64,000 nt of DNA. Origin: Antitrichia curtipendula. Lineage: Eukaryota; Streptophyta; Bryopsida; Hypnales; Leucodontaceae. This document shows, in pieces, positions 12,201-27,749 of this stretch. The notes under the pieces are model-generated. The model was not told the origin of the DNA. It did not search any database and saw only the letters and a program-made list of their open reading frames with translations. The DNA lies in contig OX579641.1 of the NCBI GenBank assembly GCA_951230915.1, forward strand, positions 19,632,254 through 19,696,253, written 5' to 3'. Position 1 is the first letter of the stretch, and every line of letters begins with the position of its first letter. Position numbers and translations under genes: made by a program.

Positions 12201-12973
12201 ATTACTTATTGATGTTAGTCTACTTATTCAATGGGGTTTATTTATTGATGCAAAATCTAATACCTCACTAGATAATTACGTCCTGCTTTTAGAATTAGTG
12301 ATGTGATGAAGATTGTATATGTTAAGGCTCATGTTGTTTATGTATATATGTCAAGGCTGGTGTTATCAATTCACTAGATGGAATTGTTGAATGATGTTAT
12401 CCATCATTCATATATTTTCTATAGACACTGCTGATGATATAGTTCTTTTCCTTTACAAGTGCAGCTCGACAATTATTGAGGGAGTTGAAATCTCAATTCC
12501 CATCTCACGTCATCATAGATGCCCTAGAGGTTGTCTACCCACAATATTGGCTTCAACCAAAAGCAGAAGAGTGTTTTTCTAGACACTTGTCAGTTTTCAG
12601 GTCTTACTATTGTGATTCTAAGTTGATTGAAGTGGATAAGGTAAAGCAACTCATCCCGCCGGTCCTTGACCGTTATAGATTGGAGACTAAGCATGATTTA
12701 TTTAAATTAGCCATAGTCAACAATTCCCTGAAACACATGGAACCACCCTTTGACCTAAATCCTCTTATACGTTTATGGCGCTACCTAGATTCTTACAATG
12801 TTCTGAGAATAAAGGCATTCCCTAAGTATTATAAATTGGCTCAAATTGCAATTGCTCAGGTTATAGGTTCTACTGAGGATGAGCTTTGTTTAAGCTCATT
12901 GGCATTTTTGAAGAATATGTTGCGGAATGCCTTGGACACCCATCTGGAATGCATTGTTGGAATGTATTCTTAG
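9204..12973 (+). pseudogene. Decayed hAT-type transposase gene
   Basis: Fragments of one transposase lie in order on the plus strand. 9204-9779 is one frame broken by in-frame stops at 9360, 9399, 9636 and 9777. 9839-10306 carries a BED-like part (VKCTVCSTF..., KWNTLQKHEGRKK). 10279-10722 and 10735-10959 carry the central catalytic-domain region (ALKCDEETTMDNGTW, GVHCMGHRYNLATKLLS, TRWVSLMEPLRRLL). About 1.5 kb of intron-like, non-coding sequence follows. 12476-12973 carries the C-terminal dimerisation region (PKYYKLAQIAIAQVIGSTED, SSLAFLKNMLRNALDTHLE). The domain order and the terminal dimerisation segment identify the hAT superfamily. Multiple stops and frameshifts make it non-functional. 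Terminal inverted repeats and an 8-bp duplication were not found, so the element's outer ends are unknown. Confidence 0.75.
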
Positions 12974-14017
12974 AAGATCTTTACCCTAGAGACATTCCCT
13001 TATAATGATGCATAAAACCAATGGACAGAGGGAGCCAATCAATGATATGGACTTTGAGTTGAGTTTTTAAGGTCATTGGGAATTTCTGAAGTCTTAGAGC
13101 CATGCTTGATCAAGGACTTCTGCTTTAGTGGATGGGCCCTAGCTTGGCCAGTTGTGTCCATGAAGCCTATTTATTAATGAATTGTTCTTTTTTCTTCTAT
13201 CATTTACATATTTTGCAAGTAAATTCTACAATTTCACCTATTTGTCCTTGTACTAAATTCCAAAAGTGCCATATCACATCATCACTTTCAAAAAAAATTG
13301 TCTATTTTGCTTGAAATTATTTGGCCTAAGTGCCAGAGTTTGTCACCACTTTAAAACCATTTGTGCCAAACAAAGCATATAAAAGTCAGACCTTTGCCGG
13401 TATGATTCATTGGCAAAAATCTAACCCTCGCCATGTGGGCAACGGGAGGAAGGATAATTGTAGCCACTCTGGCCTTTTTTCCAAAAACCAAAAAAAAGGG
13501 CCGACTTGGGACCACAATGATCCCTTTCAGAAGCAACAACAACAAATTCATAACTGAAAATACCCTAAAGTAAGTAACTTACGTACTATGTTCCCAATGA
13601 GCGAGATTCACACGCTAAACTGCCAAAAGCTGAACAGAAAGCTACTCAACAGATTCACGCTACTAATGTGGGCTTCTCACGTCCCTACACTCCAAAGATT
13701 GAACTCATCGACAGAACGAATGATAAAGATATATCCGCCGATGAAATTCCATCAGCTTTCATCCAATAGGACCTTTACACCTACAGATTCGGATGATACC
13801 TCCAGAGGAGATGAAAATCATCAACGAAAATGTCAATCGACGAATGTGAGCATCATCGTTCATCCAAGTCCCTTGATCTCGTGCAGGGGAAGAGGGGATC
13901 GTGCAAGGAAAGCTATCAAAAACCCGTCTCTCCGATCATTTGTGAAGAATCTCGTTGGGGAAGAAATTTGTGCGGAGTGCGCGAGATTTTGTGAATTTGG
14001 TGTTTTGTGGAGTAGAG
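12974..14017. promoter_or_regulatory. Intergenic and 5' region of the cysteine protease gene
   Basis: The base composition rises in GC from about 13.6 kb. Frames covering 13588-14127 overlap the protease start in other frames and have no domain, so this is taken as promoter and 5' untranslated leader. No TATA box can be placed with confidence. Confidence 0.35.
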
Positions 14018-16774
<2,757 letters not shown>

Positions 16775-17276
16775 ATGTTTTCTCTGATTGAGGAATTGGG
16801 ACATAATTACATCTTCATCTCTCAGAGAAGCCCCTGTACAGATTAGCCCTCCTTACCTTACTGCTACCACACTGAATCCTAAATACTATCCTTTATACCT
16901 GGAGCCAACATTGGATCCAAATAGGTCAGGTTTGTACTCGGGTTCTTGAGAACCGCTCAGTGGAGTATAGAAGGCCAGGTGTTACGAGTGTGGGTTCACC
17001 ACTTTGTGATACCGTTGCATATAGGGGGGGGTAGATTGTAAGTTATGTAGTTTATGTCCAAGACTATTGAAATGGTATATTATTGATAATGAAGGTATGT
17101 TCTGCTGCATGTTCGCTTCATGTTCCGCAGGCATATTTAGGCATACTTAAGAAATTGTCTGCTGTGGTTGGGGTTGGGTACATTGCATCTTATAAACGTC
17201 ATGGATAGTTCTAAAGAGCATGTGTTAATCCTGGAAGGGGGACAAGGTGCAACTTTACTATTGATGCATCAGTGAG
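16775..17276. other. 3' untranslated and intergenic DNA after the protease gene
   Basis: Contains the likely 3' untranslated region; a definite polyadenylation signal was not picked. No other gene seen. Confidence 0.4.
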
Positions 17277-18830
17277 TTAACCTGAAAGGACGTAGTCCAT
17301 GACCATCTGGTCAAATCTCAAAACCGTAAGACTTTGTATCCTCCATTATGTTGTTATTTATGAGTGAAATATTTTATTTTTATTTTTCAGAGATGAAATC
17401 ATATATCCAGGATATTTCATAATTTTTAGATTTGGGGGGGGGGGGGGGGGGGCCGGGGAATATTTCAAATTACCATGAACTTTTGAAGAAAAGGTGAAGA
17501 AAATTCATATAAAACCAGTGTGCCTTGTGTTGTTGCTATGGTCAAAATAAAAGTAAAAGTATTTTTTTATAATTTAAGGTCCAAAAATAACTCAAAAATT
17601 CATAACTTTTCCACCATAGGTTCAAACATCATGAAACAAAGCCCGGGCATTCTTCCTTGCAGGGGGGCTTTTTGATAGTACCATGTATACGATCCAGGGA
17701 TTCACGGTCTAGGAGATCTCACCATATCAAACAAAACAAACAAACAACTTATTTTAATGGATGGATATGGAACATGTTCAAAAAATTGAAAGTTTTAGAA
17801 TAGAAGTACATTATATTATAAAAATTATAATATAAATAATGGTTCTATGACATACTATATTTAGAAATACGATTATAGATCTTCTAACATCAAACTTCAA
17901 TATAATGTTATTTTAAAGGATTTAAAAAAAAAAATTAGGCAAAGTAGAAACTATACATCAAAAATATTATTTAGTTATTTTTTCTCAAAAGCTAAAGAAA
18001 TCATTTTGAATGTGAAAATCAAGTTTTAAGGGAAATCAAAACATGAAATATATTTTATAGGTATACCTTTTTTTGACAAACAATCTTGTATAAAATTACA
18101 AGACAAGTAATATGACTTAAACTCAAAACACAATGATGTAGATAAAGCATTAATAAAGTTGCACACAAAAGATTGGATGAAAAATCTAGTCTTTAATATG
18201 AAAAAAGACTATTTGACTATCCATCAGATTCCAAATGGTTTGTAGTATCTTTCTAGGACTAAGTTCAAAATATTTTATTTTATTATTTTATTATTTTATG
18301 GGATAGCTTATTATAAAAAATGGTACAATATACATCAATTTATAGTGTATTTCAATCCTTTGCTTTTGACAATCAAAATTGCTTTTGAGCAAAAGTAACA
18401 AAATGAAGCTTCTAAAGTGCACTTTCTACCCTAATTAATTTTTTTGAAAAACTCCTTTAAATAAGCATTTTAGTAAAGTTTGAAGTCGTAGATCTATAAT
18501 CACATTTCTAAATGTAGAATGATACAAAAAAATCTTCATACCGCAATTTTTACACTATAATTTGTATAACTATAACTATTTTGAAAGTTTTTATCATGAT
18601 TGGTATTTTTTTATGAATTTTCTTCATTTTTTCTTCAATATGAATTATGGTAATTTGAAATTTTTACCAAAAAAATTTAAAATTTAATGATAAATATTAG
18701 ACATGTATTTTCATCTTTGAAAAGGAAAACCAAAAAAATTCAATTATAAATAGAAAACAAATAGAGGATATATAGTAAAGGACTTTCAAGTTTGAATACA
18801 TGGTCATAGGCTCCATCCTTTAGGAATTAA
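17277..18830. mobile_element. TTAA-flanked inverted-repeat element, copy B (1554 bp)
   Basis: TTAA at 17277-17280 and 18827-18830. The left end reads TTAACCTGAAAGGACGTAG.CCATGACCAT and the complement of the right end TTAATTCCTAAAGGATGGAG.CTATGACCAT, a roughly 30-bp imperfect inverted repeat. The interior shares blocks with the truncated copy at 23760 (GAAGTACATTA, CTATATTTAGAAA, TATAGATC, CATCAAACTTCA). It carries a run of 19 G at 17434-17452. No protein-coding frame. Confidence 0.65.
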
Positions 18831-19060
18831 GCTTTAACTGAAATTTGTTAGGTTTGTAGTTCAGTTTTCTTTTATCTTCTTTTGCAAGCTAGCTTTGATA
18901 CCCCTTCAAGCAACAACACCTAGTTGTGATCCAATTCTTTATTCATGAGAGCTTGAGGTTGGCATTTGGGTACACCTATTTCCAACACTTTGAAAATATA
19001 TAGTTTTATATTCTTATATTTTCTATAAAAATGCATTCTAAGGGAATCTAAGATCATCTT

Positions 19061-20021
19061 TTAACTCCCAAAGGACCGAGTGTGTGTGTGTTCTAGGGAA
19101 ACATTCCAAAATTGTGACATTATATTTGGTATATTATTCAAAAAAGAAAATCAAACTTATTTTTTGAAAATTCGACCGTACAAAACTGAAGTAAACTATT
19201 TTAGAAAAGTATAGAACAAATTTCAACCCTTTTTACCACGCAGATTGAAAGATTATAGCATTTGAAAAGAAAAACTTTTTTCCGATCTTGCAAAACAGGG
19301 TTAGCAGACTTTGGGCTCATTTGGAGTAAAATTTTTGCTCTACACAAACATGAGATTTTTGACCATTCATAAGCGTATGATATTAGGCTTACTCACCAAA
19401 AAAAATTAGAAGTAAATATGGAGTCTAAGTTATTCTAAATCACCCTGCAATGCAAGGAGATTAAGTAAATTGGCAATACACTAGTCAGTTTTTTGTGCAA
19501 TGAGCAAATATTTTATTTGAAATCCAAACAGTGAAAAATTACAGAAAAACATTTGGAATATGTGGAAAAAATATCAAGAATTTTGACTTCACCGATTGCA
19601 AGATAATAGGGCTTGAAGTTAGAAGAAAATGTTTTTTCTTGAAACTACCCCAACATAGCTAACAAAGTTTGACTCCTCTTAGAATGTGATTTGACAACTA
19701 AAATTTATTTTTTATTGGACAATTGTATGAAATATTTTATTAGTTATATACATGCCAAATTTCAAAACTTGATGATATTTTTTGCAAAAGATTCTCCAAA
19801 GATTTCCAAATTGCCCAAGCTGCCCAAAAAATTCAGGGCAACATAACTTTTGATCCGGGCATTGAATCGGAAAAAAAGTTAGTTTTTCATGAAGGAGGTA
19901 CATGTTTATATAGTGTATCCAAATTTCATGAACATCAAACTAAAAATTACTTTGTAGGAACCTACCCAAGAGTTCTTGCATACGTTTAGTTCTTACAGAT
20001 ACTTGGTCCTTTAGGAGTTAA
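19061..20021. mobile_element. TTAA-flanked inverted-repeat element, copy C (961 bp)
   Basis: The left end TTAACTCCCAAAGGACCGAG and the complement of the right end TTAACTCCTAAAGGACCAAG match at 18 of 20 positions. TTAA lies at both edges (19061-19064, 20018-20021). No coding sequence. Confidence 0.72.
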
Positions 20022-20559
20022 CTACATGGAAAATTTCATTAAAATGGTGCCATTTTGCAACTTTGGTAGTTTTTACGGTTTAGATAGGGCAGTTTGAATG
20101 TACACCTATCGTAGATTTTTGAAATCTATACTTGTCCTAGATGACACTTCTATAGTTCAAAATGCACAGTCTGAAATCTATATTAATCTATATAAGTCAT
20201 AGAGTTCTAAAACCTATACCTATCTTAGATGATACTTTTATAATTCAGATTGGGCGGTCTGAAAATGACACATGGAATACTGACACTTTAACAAAATTCC
20301 CCATCTATTAACAAGATCCTTCAAAATCTTATTCAATGTAATAATAGAAACTATGTTTAATTGTTTATTTAGGTGTAGTTATTTTAACCTTGAAAGGATG
20401 GACCGGTTACTTTGAAGAATTGTGGAACAGGTTTCCTACAACCGAGAAGATCAATTCAAAAGCTAATTTATGAAGGAAGTGAATTTGCAAATAGTTGTTG
20501 CTGTCTTTCAAAAGCTTTGGGTGGACAATTTGCCTGCCAGCATTCCAGGTGTAGAATTA
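20022..20559. other. Intergenic DNA between elements
   Basis: Contains a loose repetition of CTATA / TAGATGA(C/T)ACTT / TCTGAAA words between about 20100 and 20280. No gene or clear element end was recognised. Confidence 0.35.
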
Positions 20560-20831
20560 AGGTAGGTACACCCAAATGTGCCAATGACTTTAAACCGTCA
20601 TCTTTACTCTGCTTACATCTCCAAAATCAATTGTGTACCTATGCGGAAGAAACCATTTTAGAACCAAACTTTGTTCCTTAATAACTTTTGCATACGGTAT
20701 CCAAATGCCACGTTCTCTGGTGCGATGGAACCTCCTTTCACTTTCCAACAAGAGCCTGTTAAAAGTTGGCAAGTCTAAGAATAGTAACTAGGCTCAATAG
20801 CAAAAAGTGGCGGTTTTGGGTGTACCCACCT
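20560..20831. mobile_element. TA-flanked MITE (272 bp), Tc1/mariner-like
   Basis: The left end AGGTAGGTACACCCAAA and the complement of the right end AGGTGGGTACACCCAAA are inverted repeats, flanked on both sides by TA (20558-20559, 20832-20833). The start AGGTAG recalls the TA-flanked element at 51601-51902. A TA duplication suggests the Tc1/mariner superfamily. Confidence 0.6.
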
Positions 20832-21128
20832 TATGACGACCTAACTTTTAGGCTGTTGATTTTGGGAATTTCAGGTGTAGCTCCCTTCTTTCCTACCCTC
20901 CGAATTGTTGATCATGATCACCCTGCAATTGTACCATTTGCCTTGGCATGTTTGCTTTGGGCAGATTATTTTCAAATTTTATGGTAGGTGGGCATGTTTG
21001 CATTTGCGTCGGGCATACAAGGGTTCTTCCGTCTTTGTCGTCAATGTCACACACAAGTAGCATTCTAGGGAGTTGAAGAAGGGTTTGGCGATCCCCACCC
21101 CCACCCCGCGGCACCCATTGTCCCCATT

Positions 21129-21407
21129 GCCCTGAAGCCAAATCGTTTTGAAGTACTTATATATCCATGGCAGTGCAATCCTTACCATTTCTATAAGATT
21201 CTAAACAATATTGAGAATCAAAGTTTGTTGCCAATGAATTACAACAATAACAAGATCGACAAAGTGTACATTAAAACGAGCTCCATCAAGCAAAACCGGG
21301 GAGACGAAGCAAGAGCTCTCCAGCTTGAGAGCCTATTTCCATTGGTAATCAAAACTGGAGGCCCATCTAGGTTGACTACGGGCAAAGAGGAGAAAAAAAC
21401 TCTATAA
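21129..21407 (+). other. Unrecognised open frame, no start codon in its upstream part
   Basis: A frame open from about 21129 to the stop at 21405-21407 encodes about 92 residues with a fairly protein-like composition (for example PNRFEVLIYPWQCNPYHFYK). There is an internal ATG at 21234. No domain is recognised. It sits between two transposon copies and could be a captured exon, a decayed retroelement piece or chance. Confidence 0.2.
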
Positions 21408-21923
21408 TCTTGACGTGACGTACCGTTTTTGAAAGCAAGGTCTAGTCTAGAGTCCAGGAATGTTTTCAACTTTTGCAGAGCTGGAGGTCTAAGCCTTGAC
21501 CCCTCTAGCCCCCAATAGGAACGGGCTCTAATTCCCAATAGAAATGCCACAGACCACCAATACCACAAATCCCAACTCCTCCCAATCCTCCCAATCCCAA
21601 GCTCTAAAATTGCAATTTTAAATATGAACCCGAGTTGCCACTTCTAACATCACAATTTGATCCAAGTTGATTTCAATTTTACACGTGTGCCTTGTGCCGT
21701 TGTCATAGTCAAAATAAAAGTAAAAGAAGTATTTTTAATTTTTTAATTCACAAAAACTTTGAAATTCAATAACTTTTTTGTCGTGAGTTGGAACACCATG
21801 AAACAAAGCCCGTGCACCCCTCTTTGTCGAGGGCTTTCCGACGGTATACCAAGAATGGGATTGAGGGACGCACAATCTGGGAGATCTCAACGTGACAAAA
21901 CAAAACAAAATAAACATCCTATC

Positions 21924-22902
21924 TTAACCCCAAAGTGACAAAGAGGACAGAAAGTGTCCTCACACAATTTCAAGTCCAGTTCAAAGTGCTGTAACTTTTG
22001 CATCCAAGGTTCAAATTCAATAAAACTTGTTGGAAAAGTTGCGTTCTCCCCTCTAGTTTGTGTGGTAAAAATTTCAGATTAATCCAAGGTTTATTGATTT
22101 TTTGGAAGCCAATCGAAGTTCACAACTTCAATTTGAGTTCACCAAATTGTATTTTAGGGCTGCAACTTTGGGGCCTTGTATCTTCTTCATCCATTGCTCA
22201 TTTTCAATAAATAAAAATTGGGTTTTGTTCCCCTTGAAGTATAGTTATTGTGGTACAGTTTTCATGTCAATCCAAGTTGTTTTGAATGTTTGGGAGCAAT
22301 TCGAAGTTCCAAATCCTGCCATTTTTGGAGTATAGTGAACTTTAGCGGCTTGTTTCTTCTTCATACAGAGTCCATTTTCAATAATTCTTTTTGGAAAAAT
22401 TGCGCATACTAGTCTAGTGTGTGTGGCTAAAATTTCATGTTAATCCAAGAATTAATGAGTGATAGAGAAGCATACTAGTAGAAGGAGGTTCAGCTTTAGA
22501 TCTGTTTTTTGCAATTTTTCTTGCTGATTTTTGACATTTCAAAGCCGTTTTGTAGACACAATGAATCAAATGAATGAATTTTTTTTCCACCAATGTGTTT
22601 GTATACTAGTTTTGAATCATTTTGTAGTGTAAAGTTTTTTCATTTGAATAGGTTTAGAAATCAAATTTCACCTCCAAATGTGTTTTTGGGAAAATTTCAG
22701 CATCCATTTTCAACACTAAAACATTATGATCTTGCAATCTATGTGGCCAATTGACTTCAAATTTTGTACATGTCATCTACAACATGTACACTACAAGATT
22801 GTACGGTTGAGATTTGTATAACTTGAAGACATTTAGATCCATAAAGCTTCAAAAGCAATGATGTTTTTGAACCCCAGAAATTGAATGTCGCTTTGGGGTT
22901 AA
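21924..22902. mobile_element. TTAA-flanked inverted-repeat element, copy D (979 bp)
   Basis: The left end is TTAACCCCAAAGTGACA and the complement of the right end is TTAACCCCAAAGCGACA: 16 of 17 positions match, with TTAA at 21924-21927 and 22899-22902. The inner ends differ from the CCTAAAGGACC subfamily, so this is a separate but related group. No coding sequence. Confidence 0.7.
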
Positions 22903-23759
22903 TGGATGGATTAGTGAACTCAAAGTTCTGTTGACATTTGCAGTAGTTCTGAATTTACAGAGATGATTGCGAGGTTGTAGCAGCACCATAATCATGCAAC
23001 TACGCTTCTTCTCCCTCATGAGAACAACTCTAATGATGCAATCCCAAAATAATCTCGCCACGAGCTTACTACAAAAACTCGATGCAAAAGCTTGTTGCTA
23101 CAATTTCTGTCTATTACTCCACCATTGGGGCACCAAATCCTTCCCTCGAACCCGACCCGTTTCACCATGGTACTTTTCACTGTTTGAAATCTCCATAGAG
23201 GAGATTTCAAAACTTTTTTGGAAATGTTTATTGAAGGAAAGATGGGTATATGGATGTTTCCTACATATCTATGCAATTGAATTTAGGAAAATCATCATCA
23301 ATGTTTTTCAATCAACCATCATGAATATGAAATGAAACAAATCTTCAGAAATGGAGTTTTGTTTTTTGAAAATGTAAATTTGGTATACTTGATTGGGATT
23401 GTGTAAGAATTGAATGTTACTTAGGATGAAAAAATGCCAATTATATTCTACATTACGCAAGTTTTTTTGTAAATGCAACAACGGTTAGTTTGTAAGATTA
23501 TTGGATCTGACTACACATTATAGAGTATGCCCCCTTCTTCCTCTGAAATAATTTTGGGGATGATAATTAAACATTTTTTTTGTTATACTACATAATTATG
23601 CTTCCAAAGTCATTTGAATATCAGATTGTAAATGCCCTAGGGATAATATTTGTTGTAACTTCCTATTCCGTATTTTGTGTGCATCATATGACACATACCA
23701 CATTGAATAGAGCTTTGTGGATCAAGAATGAATAAACCATGTAAATTTTGCATCATTTA
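22903..23759. other. Intergenic DNA
   Basis: No gene recognised. A short perfect hairpin (TTTGAAATCTCC at 23183-23194 against GGAGATTTCAAA at 23200-23211) is present. Confidence 0.35.
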
Positions 23760-24270
23760 TTAACCTCTAAAGGATAGAGCCTGTGACCGTGTAGTCAAAT
23801 TTGAAAGTCCCTCTCTCTATCCTCATTTTTTTCTATATATGAATTTAAAAAAATTGGTTTATTTCTTAGAGAAGAAATCCCATGATTGGTATAGAACATA
23901 AAATTTTCAATTTTTTTGTGGAAATTTAAAATTACCATAAAATTTAAGAAAAATAAATTAGATTCATATCAAATACAAATCATACTTGAAAATTTTGAAA
24001 ATTTTGAAAATTTTGAAAAAGAAGTACATTAAAGTGTATAACATCATGGTAAGAAGAAAATTTCCGGGCCATTCTATATTTAGAAACATATTTATAGATC
24101 CTGAACTTCAAACTTCACAGAAATGTTTTTTTAAGGATTTTTTCAAAATTTCCAAGTGGAGTAGAAAGTACACTTTAGAAGCTTTATTTTATTAGTTTTG
24201 CTAAAAAGCAAAATTAATAATTTTGAATGTCAAAATCAATCTTTGAGGGAAAAAATCCAAAGTATGTAAT
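23760..24270 (+). mobile_element. Truncated TTAA element, copy E (B-type)
   Basis: The left end TTAACCTCTAAAGGATAGAG continues CCTGTGACCGTG, matching the complement of the right end of copy B. Similarity to B runs to about 24240 and no mirrored right end follows, so the element is truncated. The right limit given is approximate. Confidence 0.55.
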
Positions 24271-24394
24271 ATATACTATCGAAGAACGTGGGAGGGTGGA
24301 CCCTTGGATTGTTCCATGGAGTACAGAGCTATTGTATGCCAATTTTATCATGGCTATATATTGGCATGCATTATATCTTGTATTCCTCGTAATG

Positions 24395-24700
24395 CATTAG
24401 GAAAAATTTCAGGCCTTGAAAGGGTTGTTAAAAAAAGCTTGCTGAAGCTATAAACCAGCACACTGCTAATATAATTATTTAATGATGAAAATATATAAAT
24501 AGTAAAATATATTTTAAATAAAATATTGTTATATAATTTTAGATATATTTTTAATTATTTTTAATTGTTTTAAAATATATTTATCAAAACTGCCCTATGC
24601 CATCTAGGTTTTGCAGTTTGATGAACTTAAAAAAAATACATTTTTTTGGCCAGCACTCCTTGCTATTGGGGGTTTGACGGCCTTCAAATTTCTTGTAATA
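24395..24700. mobile_element. CATTAGG-ended MITE (about 305 bp)
   Basis: The left end CATTAGGAAAAATTTCAGGC mirrors the right end ...GGCCTTCAAATTTCTTGTAAT. The same left end (CATTAGGAAAAATTTCACGC) and a related right end bound 31723-33123. The middle is A/T-rich. Confidence 0.5.
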
Positions 24701-25070
24701 CAACGTTTGTTTGATAAAAACTTGGAGTATGAATATTTTTGTTTATGTTATGTCCTTCAATTCCAACAAACATGATAAATGTCAAGGACCATTATTTAAC
24801 TAATTATGGATAAATAGACCAATTATGGAAAAATTTACTTATTTAATGATCATGGAATAGGCCAAAAAAAAATGGTGAAAAACATTGAAACTGAAAAAAT
24901 AAAAATAAATAAAAATTAAAGGCATTTGTAGTAAATTTATAGAAAAGTATTAGTGTCTTGCTAATACATTCACTAACTAGCCCGCCAACCTCATGCAACA
25001 GATTCATAAAGTATAATAAAATATTAAGATTATTATTGGAATTATGGTAGAACCACCCATAGTTGACCAC

Positions 25071-26001
25071 TTAACCCTAAAGTTCCATGACTATGTTTTC
25101 ACCGAAAACACTCAAGAACTGCCATTTTTAGCACAAGTACCAAATTTTTGAAAAAAAATTAATTCTGGCACATGTAACCGTAGGATCTTGTAGTATGCTG
25201 ACTTGAAAACATGTGGTAAGAATTTCAAAAATTTCCACCGTGTAGATTGCAAGATCTAAGAATTCAAAATCACTGAAATTGTTTGTTTGCCCCTGCGAAA
25301 AACCGGGCAGCTGCACTTCAGAAGCTCACTTTTCTATGAAAAAATGTCCAAATTGGTGGTGCTTCTTTGTATTCTTTTTCCTAGACAAGTTGGCTACATG
25401 CTTAAAAAATTTCACATCATTTGGAATTGTACAACATATAGAAAAAAAATAGTAAGTAGAACAAAGTAGAGAATGATTCAAAATACAAAATTGTTAAGAA
25501 TTTAGGTATGGAATTGGAAAATGCCAATCCCAATGGTCGAATGTTGTAATAAACAACCTACATCCTATGATTTTATTTTTTTCAAAAAAGATTGAAAATT
25601 GAATAAGATAAAGGATTTTAAAGTTTATTTCAGAGTAGAGATTCTATAATTGCCTGCAAACTAAAACTCCTCATAACTTTTGATTCATTGGTCAAAATGG
25701 AATGATTAAAAGCTTTCCACATGTATATCATTCTAGAAAACCAATTTCAAATTTTTATTTCTTAAAAAAGAGTTTTTTTTTTATCTGCCCGAACTGCCCG
25801 GCTGAGAAAAAAAGTAGCATATTAGGCCATAACTTTTGACTCGTATTTCCAAATTTCATGAAATTTAGTGCATATGAAAGATATTCCTTGCACACAACTT
25901 CTATTAAAATTTCAGCCAAAAATATGAAAATCTTCGATCACAGGTACTTGCCTAAAATTTCTATACTACCAAAAAACGCATGATGGTCCTTTAGGGGTTA
26001 A
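25071..26001 (+). mobile_element. TTAA-flanked inverted-repeat element, copy F (931 bp)
   Basis: TTAA at 25071-25074 and 25998-26001; right end GGTCCTTTAGGGGTTAA. The interior is collinear with copy A (ACTATGTTTTCACC, ACTGCCATTTTTA, CCGGGCAGCTGCACTTCAGA, AGAATGATTCAAAA) and with copy J in reverse. No coding frame. Confidence 0.75.
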
Positions 26002-26278
26002 GCAATTTTGTGCATGTTCTAGAGCAATGTTAGAAATCACAAGGATTGCAATTTTTAGAGTAATTTTATGCATTGAATAAAAAATACTATGAATTTTAGA
26101 AGCCAAAAGTTGTCCTCAACCCATACAATAAACCCGAAATCCTAAAAAACACAATCCCAGAACAAGTTACTATGATAAGCTAATGATAACTTTTCAACCT
26201 CCAAATCACACAAAAGACACCTAGAAGAAAGACCTCAATTGTAATTGAATTGGTGTTGATTGGCAATCAATAAGTGGC

Positions 26279-26857
26279 TTAACCCGTAAACGTCCAAACT
26301 GCCTTTTTTGGCAACATAGCGATTTTGGGCAGCTCAACATAGCTCAACATAGCGATTTTGCGTATGGAGTTTTTATTGTTTTTTGCTGAAATTTTCACAC
26401 AATATGGGGACGAGGTTTATCTTTAAGGCCCAACAATTTTCATAACTTTTGACTTCATTGTTCTTTCTACTTATTATTTATTTTCCTATATGTTGTACAA
26501 CTCCAAATGATCTGAAAATTTTCAAGCATGTAGCCAACTTGCCTTGAAGAATGAATCCAAAGAAGCACAATCATTTTGGAGATTTTTTCATACAAATGTG
26601 CCCTTGTGAAGTGCAGCTGCCCGTATTTTTACAGGGCTAAAAAAATGAGTTTTGTCACTTCAAACGTTAAAATCTTGCAATCTACACGGTGAAAAATTCT
26701 GAAACTTTTTCCACATATTTCCAAACTAGTTTACTACAAGATCCTACGGTTACTTGGTCCAAAAATCTTTTTTTATCTAAAATTTGGTGCTTGTATCAGA
26801 AATGGCAGTTTTGGACTGTTTTGGGTGAAAACATAGTCTCTGACGTTTAGGGGTTAA
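26279..26857 (-). mobile_element. TTAA-flanked inverted-repeat element, copy G (579 bp, internally deleted)
   Basis: TTAA at 26279-26282 and 26854-26857, with ends CCCGTAAACGTCC and GACGTTTAGGGG. The interior matches copy A read in reverse but is about 370 bp shorter, so it is an internal deletion derivative. It begins only 277 bp after copy F. Confidence 0.7.
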
Positions 26858-27749
26858 ATCACATTGACAAATAAGTAAAATTTAAAAAAATATATAATAA
26901 AATGGACTCAATTGAATACAACTGACTGCACACATAATCAATATAGCATTTTGAAAAAGGCAATAATAAAAGTCAAATTGGCAAGAATGTGATACCATTG
27001 ATTATTGCTATTTAAAAGTGGAATGTATAAGCCCCAAGCCAATATAGCCATAGATGAACATAAGAAATTAAAATGTAAGCAACAACCTTTCATGCTAATT
27101 CAAATGATAGCAAACTACATATCAGCTACCAATTGACAACTAATAAATTGGCAATGAGATGTGGGTATGCTAGTTCTAAATTGATATCATCACATTATAA
27201 ACCACAATAAAATGTGGCTCAATAATAAATCACAAAAGATCAATTGTCATTTAAGTGATCAAATACTATTACAAAAAATTCCATAAAGTTAATATAGAAA
27301 ACTATGTATGAAGTAGTAGCCAACAATGGAATCTAGAAAAGTGGATAGCCTATCAACTATCAATTAATTCCTAGATAGCAAAATCTAGAATCGATTGGTA
27401 GCTGACAACCATTTTACACTTCCTTCTTTAATCTTCTCCATTGTCATCAATATCTTAATCAATTATGGTGCCAACAGCCTCCAAGTTTGTGAAAGTTGTA
27501 GTGATTGAAGCCTCATGATTGATATGAATAGTAGGAAATCCTCTCTTTGTATGCATTTGATGGAAAAACAAGACAATGCTTGTATGAACTACTTGGGAAA
27601 GACACCGTTCCTTCTGTCATTTATGGGTCCAGCATTCCCTAACAACTACACCTTTGAGATCTTTCTTAGCTTTTATTGGAGTACACCGTTCCACCTTAAA
27701 ATTTCTATGAGTTGGACCTTGGGTTAAGTCAACACATTTTAGCACTAAT
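26858..27749. other. Intergenic DNA
   Basis: AT-rich, with no gene or element ends recognised. Confidence 0.4.

Noticed and set aside
23183..23211. 12-bp perfect inverted repeat resembling a terminator
   Set aside because: Nuclear plant genes do not use such terminators and no gene ends here.
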